From positions 3,904,001 to 3,968,000 of the forward strand of contig WPIO01000004.1 of assembly GCA_009760855.2 (NCBI GenBank): a stretch of 64,000 bases of DNA. Direction: 5' to 3'. Of the stretch, positions 1 through 12,900 are shown piece after piece. The number at the start of each line of letters is the position of its first letter. The stretch's first letter is position 1. The notes below the pieces were generated by a model. It ran no database searches, was not told the DNA's origin, and saw nothing but the letters and a program-made list of their open reading frames with translations. This DNA is from Cristatella mucedo (lineage: Eukaryota > Bryozoa > Phylactolaemata > Cristatellidae). Both the position numbers and the translations under genes were made by a program.

Positions 1-263
1 CAGCATAACTGCGCCTGTAGCTCTTAAGCCTAGCGACAAGGTGCTCGCATTTCCCGGGTTCGAGTCGTGTGCAGCAGGGAAATCCTCCGGTGTCCGCCGC
101 TGACGTCTTTGGGCTGATGGCCGCCCGGGCGCCTGTGGAAGCTTCACGTAAACGAGACTGCAGAATTTGCTGCCGCCCTCCATTATTCCGTTCTTATGCC
201 TGCTTGAGTGATGCGATATCACTGCCGGGCAGCGCTCTCTAGTCCTAGTCCCATGTCTTGCAG

Positions 264-1309
264 GGCCAACCTGGCGCGACGAACGACCGCCATTGTCCGG
301 CAGGAGATCCGGGAGCTGGAGATGCTTATGCAAGGTCCGCACCGGGTCAGCACGGCTCCCGGGTGGCGGGGCAGTGGGCGCAAGAGCAGCTGCAGCCCGG
401 GGAGAGGGGGAAGTGGAGGTGGATCATGAGGGTGAATTTCGGGGGCGGGCGAGGAGCAGGCATCTCTCAAGAGCGCGATACTCTCCCCCCTCCCCCTGCA
501 GGAGCACGACGATGCAGAGCTCAGCGCGAACGGTGCCGGGCAGCAGCGGCGCACTCGGCGTATCATCACTTTCGCTGTGTGCCACCTTCGGCATCCGGCT
601 CGCACGCAGGTGTGGTCATGCAAGGCAGCACGTGCACGATGGTTCGCTTTCAAGATGAAATCAATCAGATCCAAGAGATCGCGAAGGCCATGCTGGCCGG
701 CATGGCCGGCACGGCCGGCACCGATGACAGATTGCCAGCAGCAGAGACCGACTACGTGAGTGATGATGCTTGACGCCTCGCAGCTCCCCACCCGCCTGTC
801 CCCCTGATGCTCGAGCACGTGACTTAAGTCGCAGCCTCAGTCGCCTCGAGAGGCTGTCGGTGAGGCCAGGTGGAGCAGATTCAGAAAGCGATTCTGGGCC
901 ACCCTTGGACACTCGCGCGCACAGACGCAGCACGGGACCCGAGTGCACACGCACGCACACGAATGCACAGCTGCTCGCGCGAGCGCATGCGTGCACATGA
1001 TGTGTGAGCGAGCAACGCCACGCTTCGGGTGGCGAGTCAATGCGCGCGCAAGCGCCATTGCTGGGACTCGGACGTTTTCAGACGGGCCTGCGGCAGTTCT
1101 GCCGTGAGTACGAGTCAGCTCTGGCGGCGCTGCGGGCGCGCCGCGAGGAGTGTGCAAAGGAGCTGCAAGACCTGGAGCTGCTGCTGCCACTGAGCGCTCC
1201 GCTCCTCGATGGCAGCGCTCAAGCGGTGCAGGACGTCCCTGAGCGGCTGCGGCGGCAATCGACTGCGGCTACAGCTTCCGCAAAGCAGCATACGAGCAAT
1301 GGTTCCTGA
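264..1309 (+). CDS. Unrecognised gene, 3' part, helical/coiled-coil C-terminus
   Basis: I do not recognise this protein. The two last exons are the best supported: about 610-755 and 1082-1309. They join in phase 0, with donor gtgagt at 756 and acceptor ttttcag ending at 1081. The joined C-terminus is charged and helical: a RFQDEINQIQEIAKAML stretch, a Gly/Ala linker, then LRQFCREYESALAALRARRE and KELQDLELLLPL, and a Ser/Thr/Ala-rich tail ending at 1309. AATAAA at 1348-1353 supports this as the true gene end. Upstream, an exon from 264 (acceptor tgtcttgcag; RQEIRELEMLMQ) and a small one from 502 (EHDDAELSAN, acceptor cccctgcag) look likely. Their donors are ambiguous, so the join before 610 is not settled. 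Earlier exons may lie left of the window. I infer a coiled-coil structural or adaptor protein, without function. Confidence 0.42.
1082..1309 (+). CDS. Terminal exon of the unrecognised helical protein
   Basis: The exon opens in phase 0 after ttttcag. It encodes 75 residues rich in Glu, Arg, Leu and Ala with heptad-like spacing, and stops 39 bases before AATAAA. It is GC-rich, unlike the AT-rich repeat DNA that follows. Confidence 0.55.
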   Translation, partial: TGLRQFCREYESALAALRARREECAKELQDLELLLPLSAPLLDGSAQAVQDVPERLRRQSTAATASAKQHTSNGS

Positions 1310-1347
1310 CGAAGACGGTTAAAGAAGTATAATTGAAAGTGATAGAA

Positions 1348-1353
1348 AATAAA
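1348..1353 (+). terminator. Poly(A) signal AATAAA of the leftmost gene
   Basis: Canonical AATAAA 39 bases after the stop at 1309 and followed by AT-rich DNA. It fits the 3' end of the plus-strand gene. Confidence 0.55.
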
Positions 1354-3019
1354 ATCATGATGTAAGCACGATGCACGACGGACGGCAGGCACAGCAGCCA
1401 CCCTTGTTACAATAGCAAATCAGGTATATTTTGTATACAGTAACATTACTGATTATGCACAGCCCATGGAATTTTGCAAAGGAAGATCATTTTTAAGGTC
1501 AAAGTGTTCGTTGACTTATTCAAGTACCTATTACTGCGTGACACATTAACAGTTACCCTGAGCCATCACACCGAGGCAGAACTGTATATTACAAGGAAAT
1601 GCACATTTAGGCTGTTCTATGGGTTCTGAATATGTGGGAATGGCTCATATACCGACTTCTCATCGTCCCGACATGGTCGAACTTCTGCTAAATACTCATG
1701 GTAAACGGTAAGGATTAGCGACGAACTGAGACTTAGATGAAACGATTGTATCATCTTAAGACACTTTTGTTTAGCTAAATCAGATTGCTAACACTTTTAT
1801 GAAATATTCTGTTAGACTGGCTACTGTCTAACAACTCAACGATAGCTAAAAGGGGATTGATTATTTGACAGGAACTAATACACGGTAGTGGCACAAAAGA
1901 AAAGGAACAGTGTGCCTAGAATGACCTCGGGGAAAGACCGTGATTCTAATTAGATACCAGGTTGAAGTTAAACTGTAATGCAGGCACACAGTGATAAGTA
2001 AAGTGCAACGGAGAGAATCCACTGTCTCTAAAAGAAGGCTCGTACTGCCTGCCACCATTGCTTATGTCAATGATCTTCGCTTCCTCCAGCAACAGTATTA
2101 ATACATAACCGAAAATTGGACAGTTTCACTGCGGCACTCTGCCACCACCTATGATCTACCTACTAGTGAGGAAATGGTTGTCAGCTTCTTTGACCCAAAT
2201 GTCAAAAGCTTAGCTTACAGAAAAGTAAGTGAGGATCACTAGGCCACTGCAGCAAGCTATGAATATGACTGCAAGGCTAATTTGAAAAACCTAGATGTTT
2301 GACCACAATCGTTGCTTGAGAGGAACTCTGTTGGCTACTGAATGGGTACCGAAAGTCGCTTAAGCTGTGAGTGCGCTACACAAAACTCTCTTGCGCAACA
2401 CCCACATAATATTTTGTGGCCTTGTGTAGTTACTGATGGAGATACATTACAAGTCTGTTGCAGAAATTTGAATTTGAAAACCCACTTCCAAGACTAGGCA
2501 AACATTTGTCAATTCACTCATTCATTATTTACTAGGGGCCCAAAATATCTCCTTCATCCTCGAACTTACAGATCGCCTGTCGCTATACCTCCGGATAATT
2601 GGAAACAAAGTGTTGACTTCCTGCTGCTTCCATTAAGTTTCTCTACAGAGAGCAGAAAACTTAGCAGATGGGCAAAATTATATTTTTAGTTCATTGTGTG
2701 CACTATGCCAGGTCTTAGTTGCCTTATCAAAGAGCGATGCAGCGAGCAATCTTTAATCCACTCTAGCAACTCGATAGATTTACCGACTAGGTGTTGAGCA
2801 CACCAATTTGGCGATTGGTAAATTTCGACAGGTGTTCCTTTGACAACACAGTTATATGCATCAGTATGAGACATCTGTCGACTGAGAATGGTCGACTCGA
2901 CATCACCATGCTGATGACCTGCTTTACGGCTCACCGACGCTCACCTACGTTCCACAATCCCGCTGCCGCGCGACAAAACGACGAAGCGACACAGGCAAGG
3001 CATAACTCCCGAACGCTTG
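1354..3019. other. Intergenic spacer, mostly featureless
   Basis: This lies between the 3' ends of the convergent leftmost gene and WIPI. Apart from one LINE-B 3' end near 2310-2452 I see no exon, RNA gene or repeat I can name. Confidence 0.5.
2310..2452 (+). mobile_element. LINE-B fragment, 3' terminal end only
   Basis: It matches the last ~140 bases of the other LINE-B copies: the CTGTTGGCTACTGAATG segment, the CGCTTAAGCTGTGAGTGCG segment, then AACACCCACA and GGAGATACATTAC. It is strongly 5'-truncated. Confidence 0.7.
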
Positions 3020-3025
3020 TTTATT
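3020..3025 (-). terminator. Candidate poly(A) signal for WIPI
   Basis: AATAAA on the minus strand, about 730 bases downstream of the WIPI stop at 3755. It is the first good signal I found in that direction. The 3' UTR length is inferred. Confidence 0.35.
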
Positions 3026-3754
3026 CACCTTCATCAACCCACTTTGACATGCGCGACGAAACAGTCATCGCACAAGTACAACTCAGCAGGCACAACGCCG
3101 TTATTCCCCCCCCCCCCGACTACGGGCACGGGCAGAGACAAACGCGCACGCAACCGAATGCCGCATTCGCGGTTCTTGTAGCCTGCTGACCACGTCACCA
3201 GGTGGCTCTCCAGCTACAGCGCCCTGCGCTGCCTGCCATTTTGCCGCTTCCACACCCCCCCCCCCGAGGCCCCCACCAATCGGCAGCTTGGGACCGACAA
3301 CAACAGACCGGGCATGCAGTCACGGAAAAGAGGAGGTAAACGCACCGTAACGCGTCGTCCAGGTACAGCAGCTCGCCTGAGAGCCAGCCGACCGATGGAC
3401 GGACGGCGTAGTGATTGCTGGCGTAGTGATTGCTGGCGCAGCCGACACCGGCACACAGCAGCGCAGCAACAATGCCAGACCGAGCGCAGACGGCCTCAGG
3501 CCGAGGGAGGGAGGCGATCGGAGCGGAAAACGAACGGGAAGCGAACTGCAGCAGGCGAGTCAGTGCAGAGCAGCTCGGGAGGGCAGTCAAGTCAGCCAGC
3601 CAGCCAGTCCGCCCATGCCACATCATCGGGCGTCATGCAACGGCTGGTTCGTCATCGAGGCTTTGCTGCAACGAGGCTTTGCTCCGGGGTAGTCGCAGAT
3701 GCACCTCGTGAGGGCGGCGCCGTGCACCGGCGGCCGTGCTTCGTCGCACTCAGG

Positions 3755-3966
3755 CTAATCGTAACCAGGCGTCATCGGAGGGAACTCGCTTGCGTCGTCC
3801 AGCCGCAGCGTGCCGGCAAGGTGCTCGGCGGCGCCGCTGGACGCTACGCGAGCAGCGGCGGCGGCCGAGGCGCCGCCGGCAGCAGCTGTCTGGTTGGTCG
3901 AAGCGGGCGCGAGCGAGTAGAACGAGCTGTTGTCATGACTCAGCAGGCCGACGGCGTTGTGAGGTC
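3755..3966 (-). CDS. WIPI2: WIPI exon 11 (stop codon)
   Basis: Acceptor tcttttgcag. It encodes an Ala-rich tail ([13 protein letters not shown]) and ends with [17 protein letters not shown], which matches the conserved WIPI C-terminal peptide. It lies 2.4 kb from exon 10. Confidence 0.85.
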
Positions 3967-6900
3967 CTGCAAAAGACGCGAGTGGCACACGTGGAGTGCC
4001 GGACACTGGCTGTTCCAAGTACCAGCACGCATACATGCTGTCGCATGCATGTGCCGCTCGTACGAAGTGCCTTAGTTCCGTCTGACGGCAATCGGTCTTG
4101 GCCTAGGATCGGTTACCGGCCATTTCTGGCCACCTACTAGGGGACTAAGTAACAACAGCCCACATGGCAAAATAAAATTTGAAAGAGAAAAATCAGCAGG
4201 CTGAGGCCAAGTTTACGGAAGATGAGGATGAACGATTGGCTCACCAATGTCGCAGTCGCACCAGCAACAACGCAACGGAAGGGCCGCAGCACGTAGAGCC
4301 GGAGGAGGAAGCAGCATGGCTGCTGCTGTCGAGCGAAGGAGAGACAGGGGAATTGTTTGACTGAAATCGCACACAATTTGATGAGATTTATATTCCGTGC
4401 AGTCTAGTGCAATGCAAACACACTGTTCTAAATTTGCTGATTAATTAATGCATGAACATCCATTTCCAGACGGTCGCACGATGTGAAACGAAGGGAGAAC
4501 CGGATTCGCACTTGAGCTGCAAAGGGCAGTCATAGTGCAGAGAGCTCAAGCTGCTGGAATGCCATGGTCACCCTTTGCAAAAACCCTGTTTTGAGCTAAT
4601 AATAATACTAGTAACAATGAATTTGTATAGCACCTTTGGAGAAAGTAATCTCTTTCTGGGCACTTTACAAATGCTGTAAAGGAAGCATGATCAAATGCGT
4701 AGTGCTAGCATGCACAATGTCAACAAGCTTAAGCTGATTAAAGGTATGCATGCAGTGTCAAAATGTAAATATGGTTAGTGGTAACATGCAGTGTCAGCAC
4801 ACATAAGCACGCAAAAGATAAATCACGAGGACCCACCAAATGCTGCGAGAAACAAATGCCTGATTAGCTACTTTTTAAATATTGTCAAGTCAGGGGATGT
4901 CATGTCGTCAATCTGGAATGAGTTCAAAAGCTTAGGGAGCATACAAACTGAGCAAACGGTCTCCAAAGGATTTGAAATTGGTTCGAGGCAGAGCTAAGCG
5001 AGTCCAAAAAGCAGGCGATAAAATGCCTGGCCTGGGGGGGAGGAAGTTAGTTCTGATAGGTAGGGTGGAGCCAAAGAATGAAGGGACCTAAATGTGAGTG
5101 ACAAAACCTTGAAGTCGTTATGCTGCTTGATGATCAGGAGCCAGTGCAGGTCGGCAAGAAAGAATGCAACTGCGACAATCACGACAGACAAGCCGCAAGT
5201 TGCAGATTTTTGCAACAACTAATTGCCTGATTGCAAGGGTCGTAGACCAACAAGCAGCGAGTTACAGAAGTCGAGACGGAATGTAACAAATGTGCGGGCT
5301 AATTAGAATGTAGTATCTGCCCCTCTAAAGGGGCCTGAATGTTTGCAATGTCAAGTAACTGAAAGTCGGTAGACCTGACTCTGCAGCTAATGTTGTTGTC
5401 TAGTGATAGGTCACTTTGGAACAGGACACCTAGATTTCGTGCAGATGCTACAGAAGATATACTGGCTGAGTTGATTTTGAGTGTTAAGGTTTCCTCAGTC
5501 GAACTTGGTTTGCCCATAACTAGTAAGTTGGTTGCACCGTCATTCAATTTGAGAAAATCTGCTACCAACTATGTGAAGATGTCAGCAATACATGCAGCAA
5601 GAGAGTTGAGAGAACTCTACGTGGTAGGGGGCTGGGAGGGATCAAAGCAAAGGTACAACTGAGTTGTCATCTGCATACACGTGAAAGCCTAGATAGATTG
5701 AGCTAGGCGATCACACTGACAAGAGGGAGAGTAAACTGTGAAAAGAAGCAGAACAAGCACAGAAGCACTGAGGCACCCTGTAATTAAGTGGTCCCTTGGA
5801 TAATCTTTGTCAGCTTCGTGTTCTTGTATTTCTTGTATAATGGTCTTGTGCAAGTATATGTGATTGAGATGGACTCACTAACAAAACTTGGCTAGCAGAT
5901 CTAACAGCCATATTTATTCAAAGGCAGAAAAGCCTCAATGGCTTTCACTACCGTTTGCAGACGTAAATTAAGGATTGTCCACTTGAGCACTTTAGCCTAT
6001 GACCTGGGTCATGCAGATCGAGCCCTTACCCGTGAGCTAAGACCCAGGGTCAACTAAATGACCTAGATTTATTATAAGCATTGATTTGGGCACCACTGAA
6101 TGCACGTCTAAATCCACCACGGCTGAGACACCAAGGACGCCACAAAGCGGTGGATGACACTGGCTCGACACGCAGCGACGGCTGAGACATTCGACAGGCC
6201 ACAATGACAATCGAGCGACGTCATTCGCCAAATGACCTACGAAGCGCACCCCCACCTCGCCCCCCCCCCCCGCCGTCATCCTATCCGAAATGGAACCGTC
6301 ATCCTATCCGAACGCAGAAAACCCCTGCACAGCACGATGAAGGTAGCCAGTGTAAGAACCCAAAACTCGATGGAGCACCTGCTGTTGGCGATCGGGCCAG
6401 GACGTTGCTACTGTCGTTCCTTCGGACCGAGGCAGCATAGGTTACCGTCGCAACGTTTACAGGCGTCGTCGCAGTGAGTGGCCTGTCCACAGCAGAGGCT
6501 GGCAGAGGTGGCTCGCTTATCGCTGGAGGACGTATCTCATCGATTCTGCACAAGAGAGCAATGCAATTGCGTCGAAATCCAGGGCCACTCATGGAAATAC
6601 CACTTCAAAGTCGTAAGGGATTGACAGGCTTCGACAACTAACACGATCAAACACTGCCCAAGCAATCACGTGGCTGATCACCTGGAGTTGCACATCAGGA
6701 TCCAGCCACATCACAGCGCACACGTGCTGCGCTCTCCGAAGCGCCGTCTGGTGTGGCTATTGATGTGCACGCTTACCGCAGGGTTTTCACGAGTACGCAC
6801 TCGCCTCCGTCCTTGGGATCAAGGTTGTAAACATACAGATTACCCTCTTCCGTTGCCACGAGCATGCGAGGTGCTTTTTGGATGCTACAATAAATAGAGC

Positions 6901-9900
6901 CGACAGCAGAATGTTTACAACCAGGACACGTGACCTTCAACTACTGAACCGAGCATGCAACTCGGCTCTGTGAAAAATCGTACCAACTCACCCGACAACC
7001 GGTGCCCATCAAATATATGCTCTAAACGCATTGCAGCACCGACCGACCTTCTTTTTCTAATAACACACATTTAAGTCGACAGCTATGGCATATAGTATCG
7101 GTAGACAACTGTTTCAACTTCAAGAGGACCCAAAACACCCTGCTGCTTATAATTCACACGTGGCATGCAGAAATACAGACATCCGGAGTGGTGGGGTGAG
7201 TGACCACTAAGGGTTTGCATTGCTTGCCAAATCGTTAATAGATAATCAGACGTGTTCATGATGGATAGAAGCAACACTTAGGTCTTAACGACCATTTATC
7301 CATCAGAACGGGTGGGGAATCAAAATTCGAGAACACGGTCACTCAAGCAGATGAGATTCCTTGAATGCAAAGGACGGTCAGCACCCGAACCCGCCTGCCC
7401 GCAGCAGCTGCACTAAACATCTAACGTGTGGCCAAACTGGCACCCCGTCATTAAGTGCTCAACAAACTGCCAAAGGGCCATCGAAGCACTAGCATAGAAG
7501 GAGAATTAGCCATGTCAACACAAGAAATTGAACCCACAACTGAAAAAAGAGGCAAGAGTTCCCACCAACTCACTTACTTCGACCTAGCATAGACAGAGTG
7601 GATATGTTTGGAGTCTGTGGCAGCTTTAGTTCATATGCTCCCAAAGCCCAGAACTCACTTCCGACTAAGGTCACGACTTGCTCAGACTTGCCAATTTGAA
7701 AGGATTCTAAAAACACACCTGTTCCTAACACCGTTTATTGGGTCAACTGCAACTATCCTTTATACGCTTATACGAGCTGACACTGTCCACATTATCACTA
7801 ACCAATTGATGTGCCTCCATCATGACATATGCAAAGTGCCTAGAAAGAGATTTAGTTCTCTTACGGTGCTATGCAAATGCATTATTATTATTATTATTAT
7901 TACTATTATTAATCAATCACAACTGGCCGAAGCCTAGCAGCTGAACAGCGCATGTCGGGCAGCAGACTGCAAGCGCACCTGCAAACAAGCATATCCGGGA
8001 CTCGAGCAAGGGGGGGAGTGGCTGCTGCACTCGTACACTGCGATGCCGCATACGGCCTTCTGAGCAGGATTGGGTAGATGAGCCGTAGCAAAGGAGCGCC
8101 ACTGGTTGAAGACGTCGGTCACTTGCGAGGGCAGGTAGCTGGCAGAGCTCCGGAGCGCCTGAGTCACGTAGCCGGCCCAGCCCTGCGAGGCCGCGTCGTC
8201 CGCTGCTGGCCTGCAATCAGCAACCATGCCCAGCAGCTCGAGCTTCGGCAGTCCAGAACGACCCGATCGCCACACGGTGGGGCGCACCAACTGCACACGA
8301 GGAGGCGACAAAAGCAGCCGGCCTGCACTCCTCAGCCGCAGCTACTGCATCGGCACAGATCGACTACCTTTGCCAGCACACATGGGGCTCAGGATTGTGG
8401 GCGGCTTCTCGAAGATGCCGCGGCAGGCCGAAGCAGACACACGCACGCACGCGCAGCACGCGCACGCAGCACACACACATACACACACACACACAGTGCC
8501 ACTACTGAGTGAGAGAAATCCCGACGTCAACTAATTCACGTAAGCCTCAGCAGCCAGCGACCAGGAATGGACACCCCACGAAGAGCCAAAGGACGGCACA
8601 AAGTGGACCGGAAGAAGGGGGTCTGCAGCAATTCAACGCCAGCTGAAACTGGCTGCCTGCTCGAGCACCAGAGCCATCTGGCTGTCCGCCCACCCAGCCC
8701 CTCGAGCTCAGCGCCCTCACTCACTTGTCCTCTTTTTTCTCGAGCTTGAACACGTGCACAGTCTCAGTGTTACTCGCTGCTGCCACGTACAGGCTGTCGG
8801 CACTGAAGGCCAGAGATGATATGCTGACACACCTAGACGAGAAAGAGTGCGCTCGCTGGCAGAGAATTTTGCAGTCACCAGCCGGAACCTTAGCCGCTAC
8901 AACCGGAACGCGTACAAAGCATCGTTCGTCGGAAAATGGATCATGGGGGGGGCCGGTTTCTGCTTGTGAAGGGCTAATAAGCCACGAACAGGACTCGGGC
9001 TTTTCGAGCGATACCATAAAGAGCAAATGTCGAACAACATACCTCTTCATCCCTCGCCGGAAGTCAAACAGTTTGGCTCCATCCGGTATCGAGAACACTC
9101 TGATAACGGTCCCCTGACAAAAGACAAAAAACCTTTTTTGCTTTGCAATGGACTTCTGACCACGAGTTAACAATGAGGAACGCCCCCCAGCCCATGAGGC
9201 ATAGCATTAAGTAAGTGGCACTGTACACTCGAGCAGTCTCATCAGCTCAACATCGAAGGCATAGAGAGACCGGAGAACTGAAATTATTGGTGTAGCCTCA
9301 GTCCCACCTCCAGGCAAGCCGATTCAGCATCGTTTTATACTAACGGTTAAGGTCAGAAAACATTGAACTAAGAAAAGCTGCACAACTCTTGGACCGATGC
9401 ACGCTTCGGGGAAGGGGCGCCGATTCCGCAGCTGAGGCAGCAGCGAAACGCACCGGAGGCAACGACTTGATCGGCGAGGAGTTCGCAGTGGCACTTCAGG
9501 AAGGAGAGCACTGGGCATCAGTTCAATTCCAGCAAGCAAGAGAGCAGCAAGGAGTGGCTGCCAACCTAACGGCCCTCTCAAGCCGGACATAAGGGGTGAG
9601 CCACCAGCTAAGATTGGCTGGTTAACATAAGGTCAAGGTTCAGCAATATCCTCAGAAGATCCGGCTCTCTTAAACGAATTCCTGCCAACCTTTGAGGCCA
9701 CCTACTTAATAAAATGCAATGTCATTTATCTTCATTTACCATTGCACGAAGCCACAAGGAATAAGTGATAAGCTAGGAAGTTTTCTGTAGCACACCTAAA
9801 GTGTCCCTGGCTTTTGGGTAGCACGTGGTAACCTACAGAATTCATCTCATGCGACAAAGAGAAGGTCGAAGCATTGCTGAGTCACGAGAGCAATCGAGCA

Positions 9901-12900
9901 ATAGAGTTGCACGGAATTAGAAGCTCAGTACGGCAGAAAAGGATGTGCCACAGTCGACAACAGGAGGGTTGCTATCGTTGCGTAAGAATTGGCAAAGTCA
10001 GGTTCCTAGACTAGGACCTGCCAAGCCAAAACCTCTGTAACCAGTGGGCATTCGACGAAGGAATGAAGCCATTAATTTGTTGTCCCTAGAGGACATGATG
10101 ATACGAGGAGGCTGAAACTGGTGCAGCAGTTAGTTGCAGCAGTCCGATAGGTAAAAATATAATTCATTTGCATAGCGCCCCAATAGAACTTAATCTCTAT
10201 TCAGGCGCTTCACATATGCCTCCGGGCTCGAGCCCACGACCTCAGCCAGACCTTGATCGGGGCGAGCACCTCAACTGCTGGACCAAACCAGCTCAGCGTA
10301 CGAAGGTATGTCGGCAGGTACGAAGAAGCCAAGCATTGGCTAGTTGCGCGGGCCAGAGTGAAAATTTTGCTCTGTGTCCGTTAATCTACCAGTAGCCATC
10401 GCAGCTCCTTCAGCAAACCTACTGGATTTAGGTAAGGAATCTAACTGCCAAGGGGATCCTACTGATTGCTGCCATTCAAACAGCTCGGCCATAGAGATGA
10501 GTCGGGCCACAGAGTAGGGTGAAACCACCGAAATGAGCAAATACATGACAAAGTAGTTAAGACACAGCTTCAGATCTACTGAGAGGCTGGTGGCTGCAGA
10601 AGCAGTCAAACACCGGTACACCAAGTGTTTTTCCAATCTAGGCTTAAACAGCAGGCCGAGTTCACTTGCCAAGGAAGTACAAACAGTTACAGTGAGCCTC
10701 AATCACTTTTACTTGCTACAACTATGTGAGACAACTCGTTCCCAAGGCGATGGCTAATGCAAGCTCACTGACTTCCAGTGTACCTGACCATTAAGTCCGT
10801 CGCCGTCGTCGGCCAAGTTGTCACGCACTTCCACCATGCGCATACAACATGTGTGCTTCCTGGTTAGGTTTAGCAATTATTTTCGACCCTCTGATCATAG
10901 CCACACTATAGCTATTTCACGTTAGGCGAAGCGCTCGGTGAGCCACAGCTGACAGCTGCACGCATAACTGTGGACTCACTGAAGGCCGAAAATGACCTAG
11001 CCGAGAGGGGCAGTGGCTGTCGGGCTAGATCCTAAGGGTTCGGTAGACACATACATCGGGAGCAGTAGCACTTTTTGCTCCGAGGCCCGATACACCATAG
11101 GAAAGAGTTCCCAAGCCCTCTTAGAAGAGTGCCGTACTGTCTGCAGCCTGATAATAAACAAGAAACCACCTCAATTATGATAGCTTCATTACATAAACCT
11201 TAAGTAGCCACACCGACACTATAATAAACAAGAAACCACCTCAATTATGATAGCTTCATTGCATAAACCTTAAGTAGCCACACCGACACTATAGATCATA
11301 ACCAAAAGGAACCGATTGTGCATTTGCATAGTAATTTGGGAACCCTGCTGAAAAAGGTCGATGCAACTTTGCCCATTAAGCATGTTGCCTCAACAGTCAC
11401 ATCTAACACATATGCCCAGTTCAATATGTGATAACTTGACAAACTTAAAGTCTTGTCACCGAAAGGGTCGCGGTCCACAATCATCAGACCTCCGGAACTA
11501 CCTTGCCAACACGAGCCATGGTCATTCCCATAGGGCCCTCCTCTTTTTTACAGATGCTAAAGATATTGAGGTGCACGATCAGGCGAACTGTCCAAACCAA
11601 AACTGCCAAAGGAAATTGTAATCTACCAAAGAGCTTTTACCAGCATGGCTAAATCCTACGGCCTATACCCTGAACCTTACCTGAGAGGTGTCCCATTCAA
11701 CAGCACCACACAAGTCGATATCTCAACCACCTTCTGCACCCCCAGGAAGACTACAAGAGTTGTACCAAAAGTACACTACACACGCTTGTGATTGTATGGC
11801 ACACATTGGTGGGTGGAAACAATACCATCCTGAAACTTTGTTCGATGGGCCCACCCTGATGTCTGCGAGCCTCCCTTAAGTGGGCTAAAATAGGAAAGAC
11901 TTCCTAGTCTGACGTCTTTAGCCTAGGCTCTACACTCACCTCATGCAGCGGGCTAATCCTTCCAAGGGCTTTTGCAGGTTGCTCACGGGAATTCCGACAC
12001 ACTCATCGCGGAGGCACGATAGGTGGCACTGCTATTTCCCACAGCAGGACACATGGGCAACAATAAACTTCTGTCGTCCTCCGTGAACAGACAACACTAT
12101 AGAACATGCCTCATGTAGGCGTCAGCAGCTGTGGTTAATCCATCATAAATCGAACGGAAAGCAATTGCTGCCTCAAACGCTCTCCACCTGCATCCACTCA
12201 CACTGCCACAGGCAAGCAACTGTGCTGGCAAACACATAAATGCTGCTTAAAGTATGAAGAACACCAGCATAGATTGGCCAAACTTCACAAAGTGACTATT
12301 GCAAGAAGTTGGACGTCGCTCAAGAGCTACCGGGGGTCTGATCACGATCATCCAAATATTTCCACTAGACTTGCTCGATCAGGTGATCATGGTGTGCAAC
12401 AGCGCGAGTAAGCTTCACGAGGGTAGGAGCACCGACATCACGGGGCTGCACGACGGCTCACACAAATAATAATAAATAAATCCTAGCTGATTAAACAGCC
12501 TCGTTTTGTATAGCAACAGAAGAGCCTTTACGGCTGTCACCACCGCTCGCAGTGACGATAAAGGATCGCCCATCGTAGGAATCGAACCCACGACCTCGGG
12601 ACCAAGGTCATGAAAGCCACCGCCTAGGCTAGTGTGCCATCACGGCTTAGCATGCACACGCACGCATACACAAACGCTCATTTCCTGCCGTTTCGGCACG
12701 ACGGCCCCTCCAGGCTGGCAGCACCGCCTGCAGAACACCTCTGAAAGAGGGGCATCGGTGAGCGACGCTAGCGATCTGCAGAGGGCGAACGAAGCTAGCG
12801 ATGCAAGGCTCTGACCGGGCAGCATCCAGCGGGGATGGGCAGAGGGGCTGGATCTATCCATAGATAGACACGTCCGTTAGAAGACTCGAAAGGTAGGCAT

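Larger units (their letters stand above)
3967..6378 (-). other. WIPI intron 10
   Basis: It holds a 1.2 kb antisense-to-transcript... that is, minus-strand LINE-A copy (same orientation as WIPI) at 4598-5790 and a decayed SINE1-like piece at 5900-6060. The rest shows nothing recognisable. Confidence 0.6.

Noticed and set aside
3314-4075. 253-codon plus-strand ORF
   Set aside because: It is antisense to the last WIPI exon and its GC-rich flank. The Arg/Ala/Gly-rich composition is typical of a shadow frame.
12540-12640. Apparent tRNA gene with a strong B box
   Set aside because: The tRNA-like head is attached to a SINE1 tail that recurs at 24145 and 25262, so it is a SINE and not a free tRNA gene.
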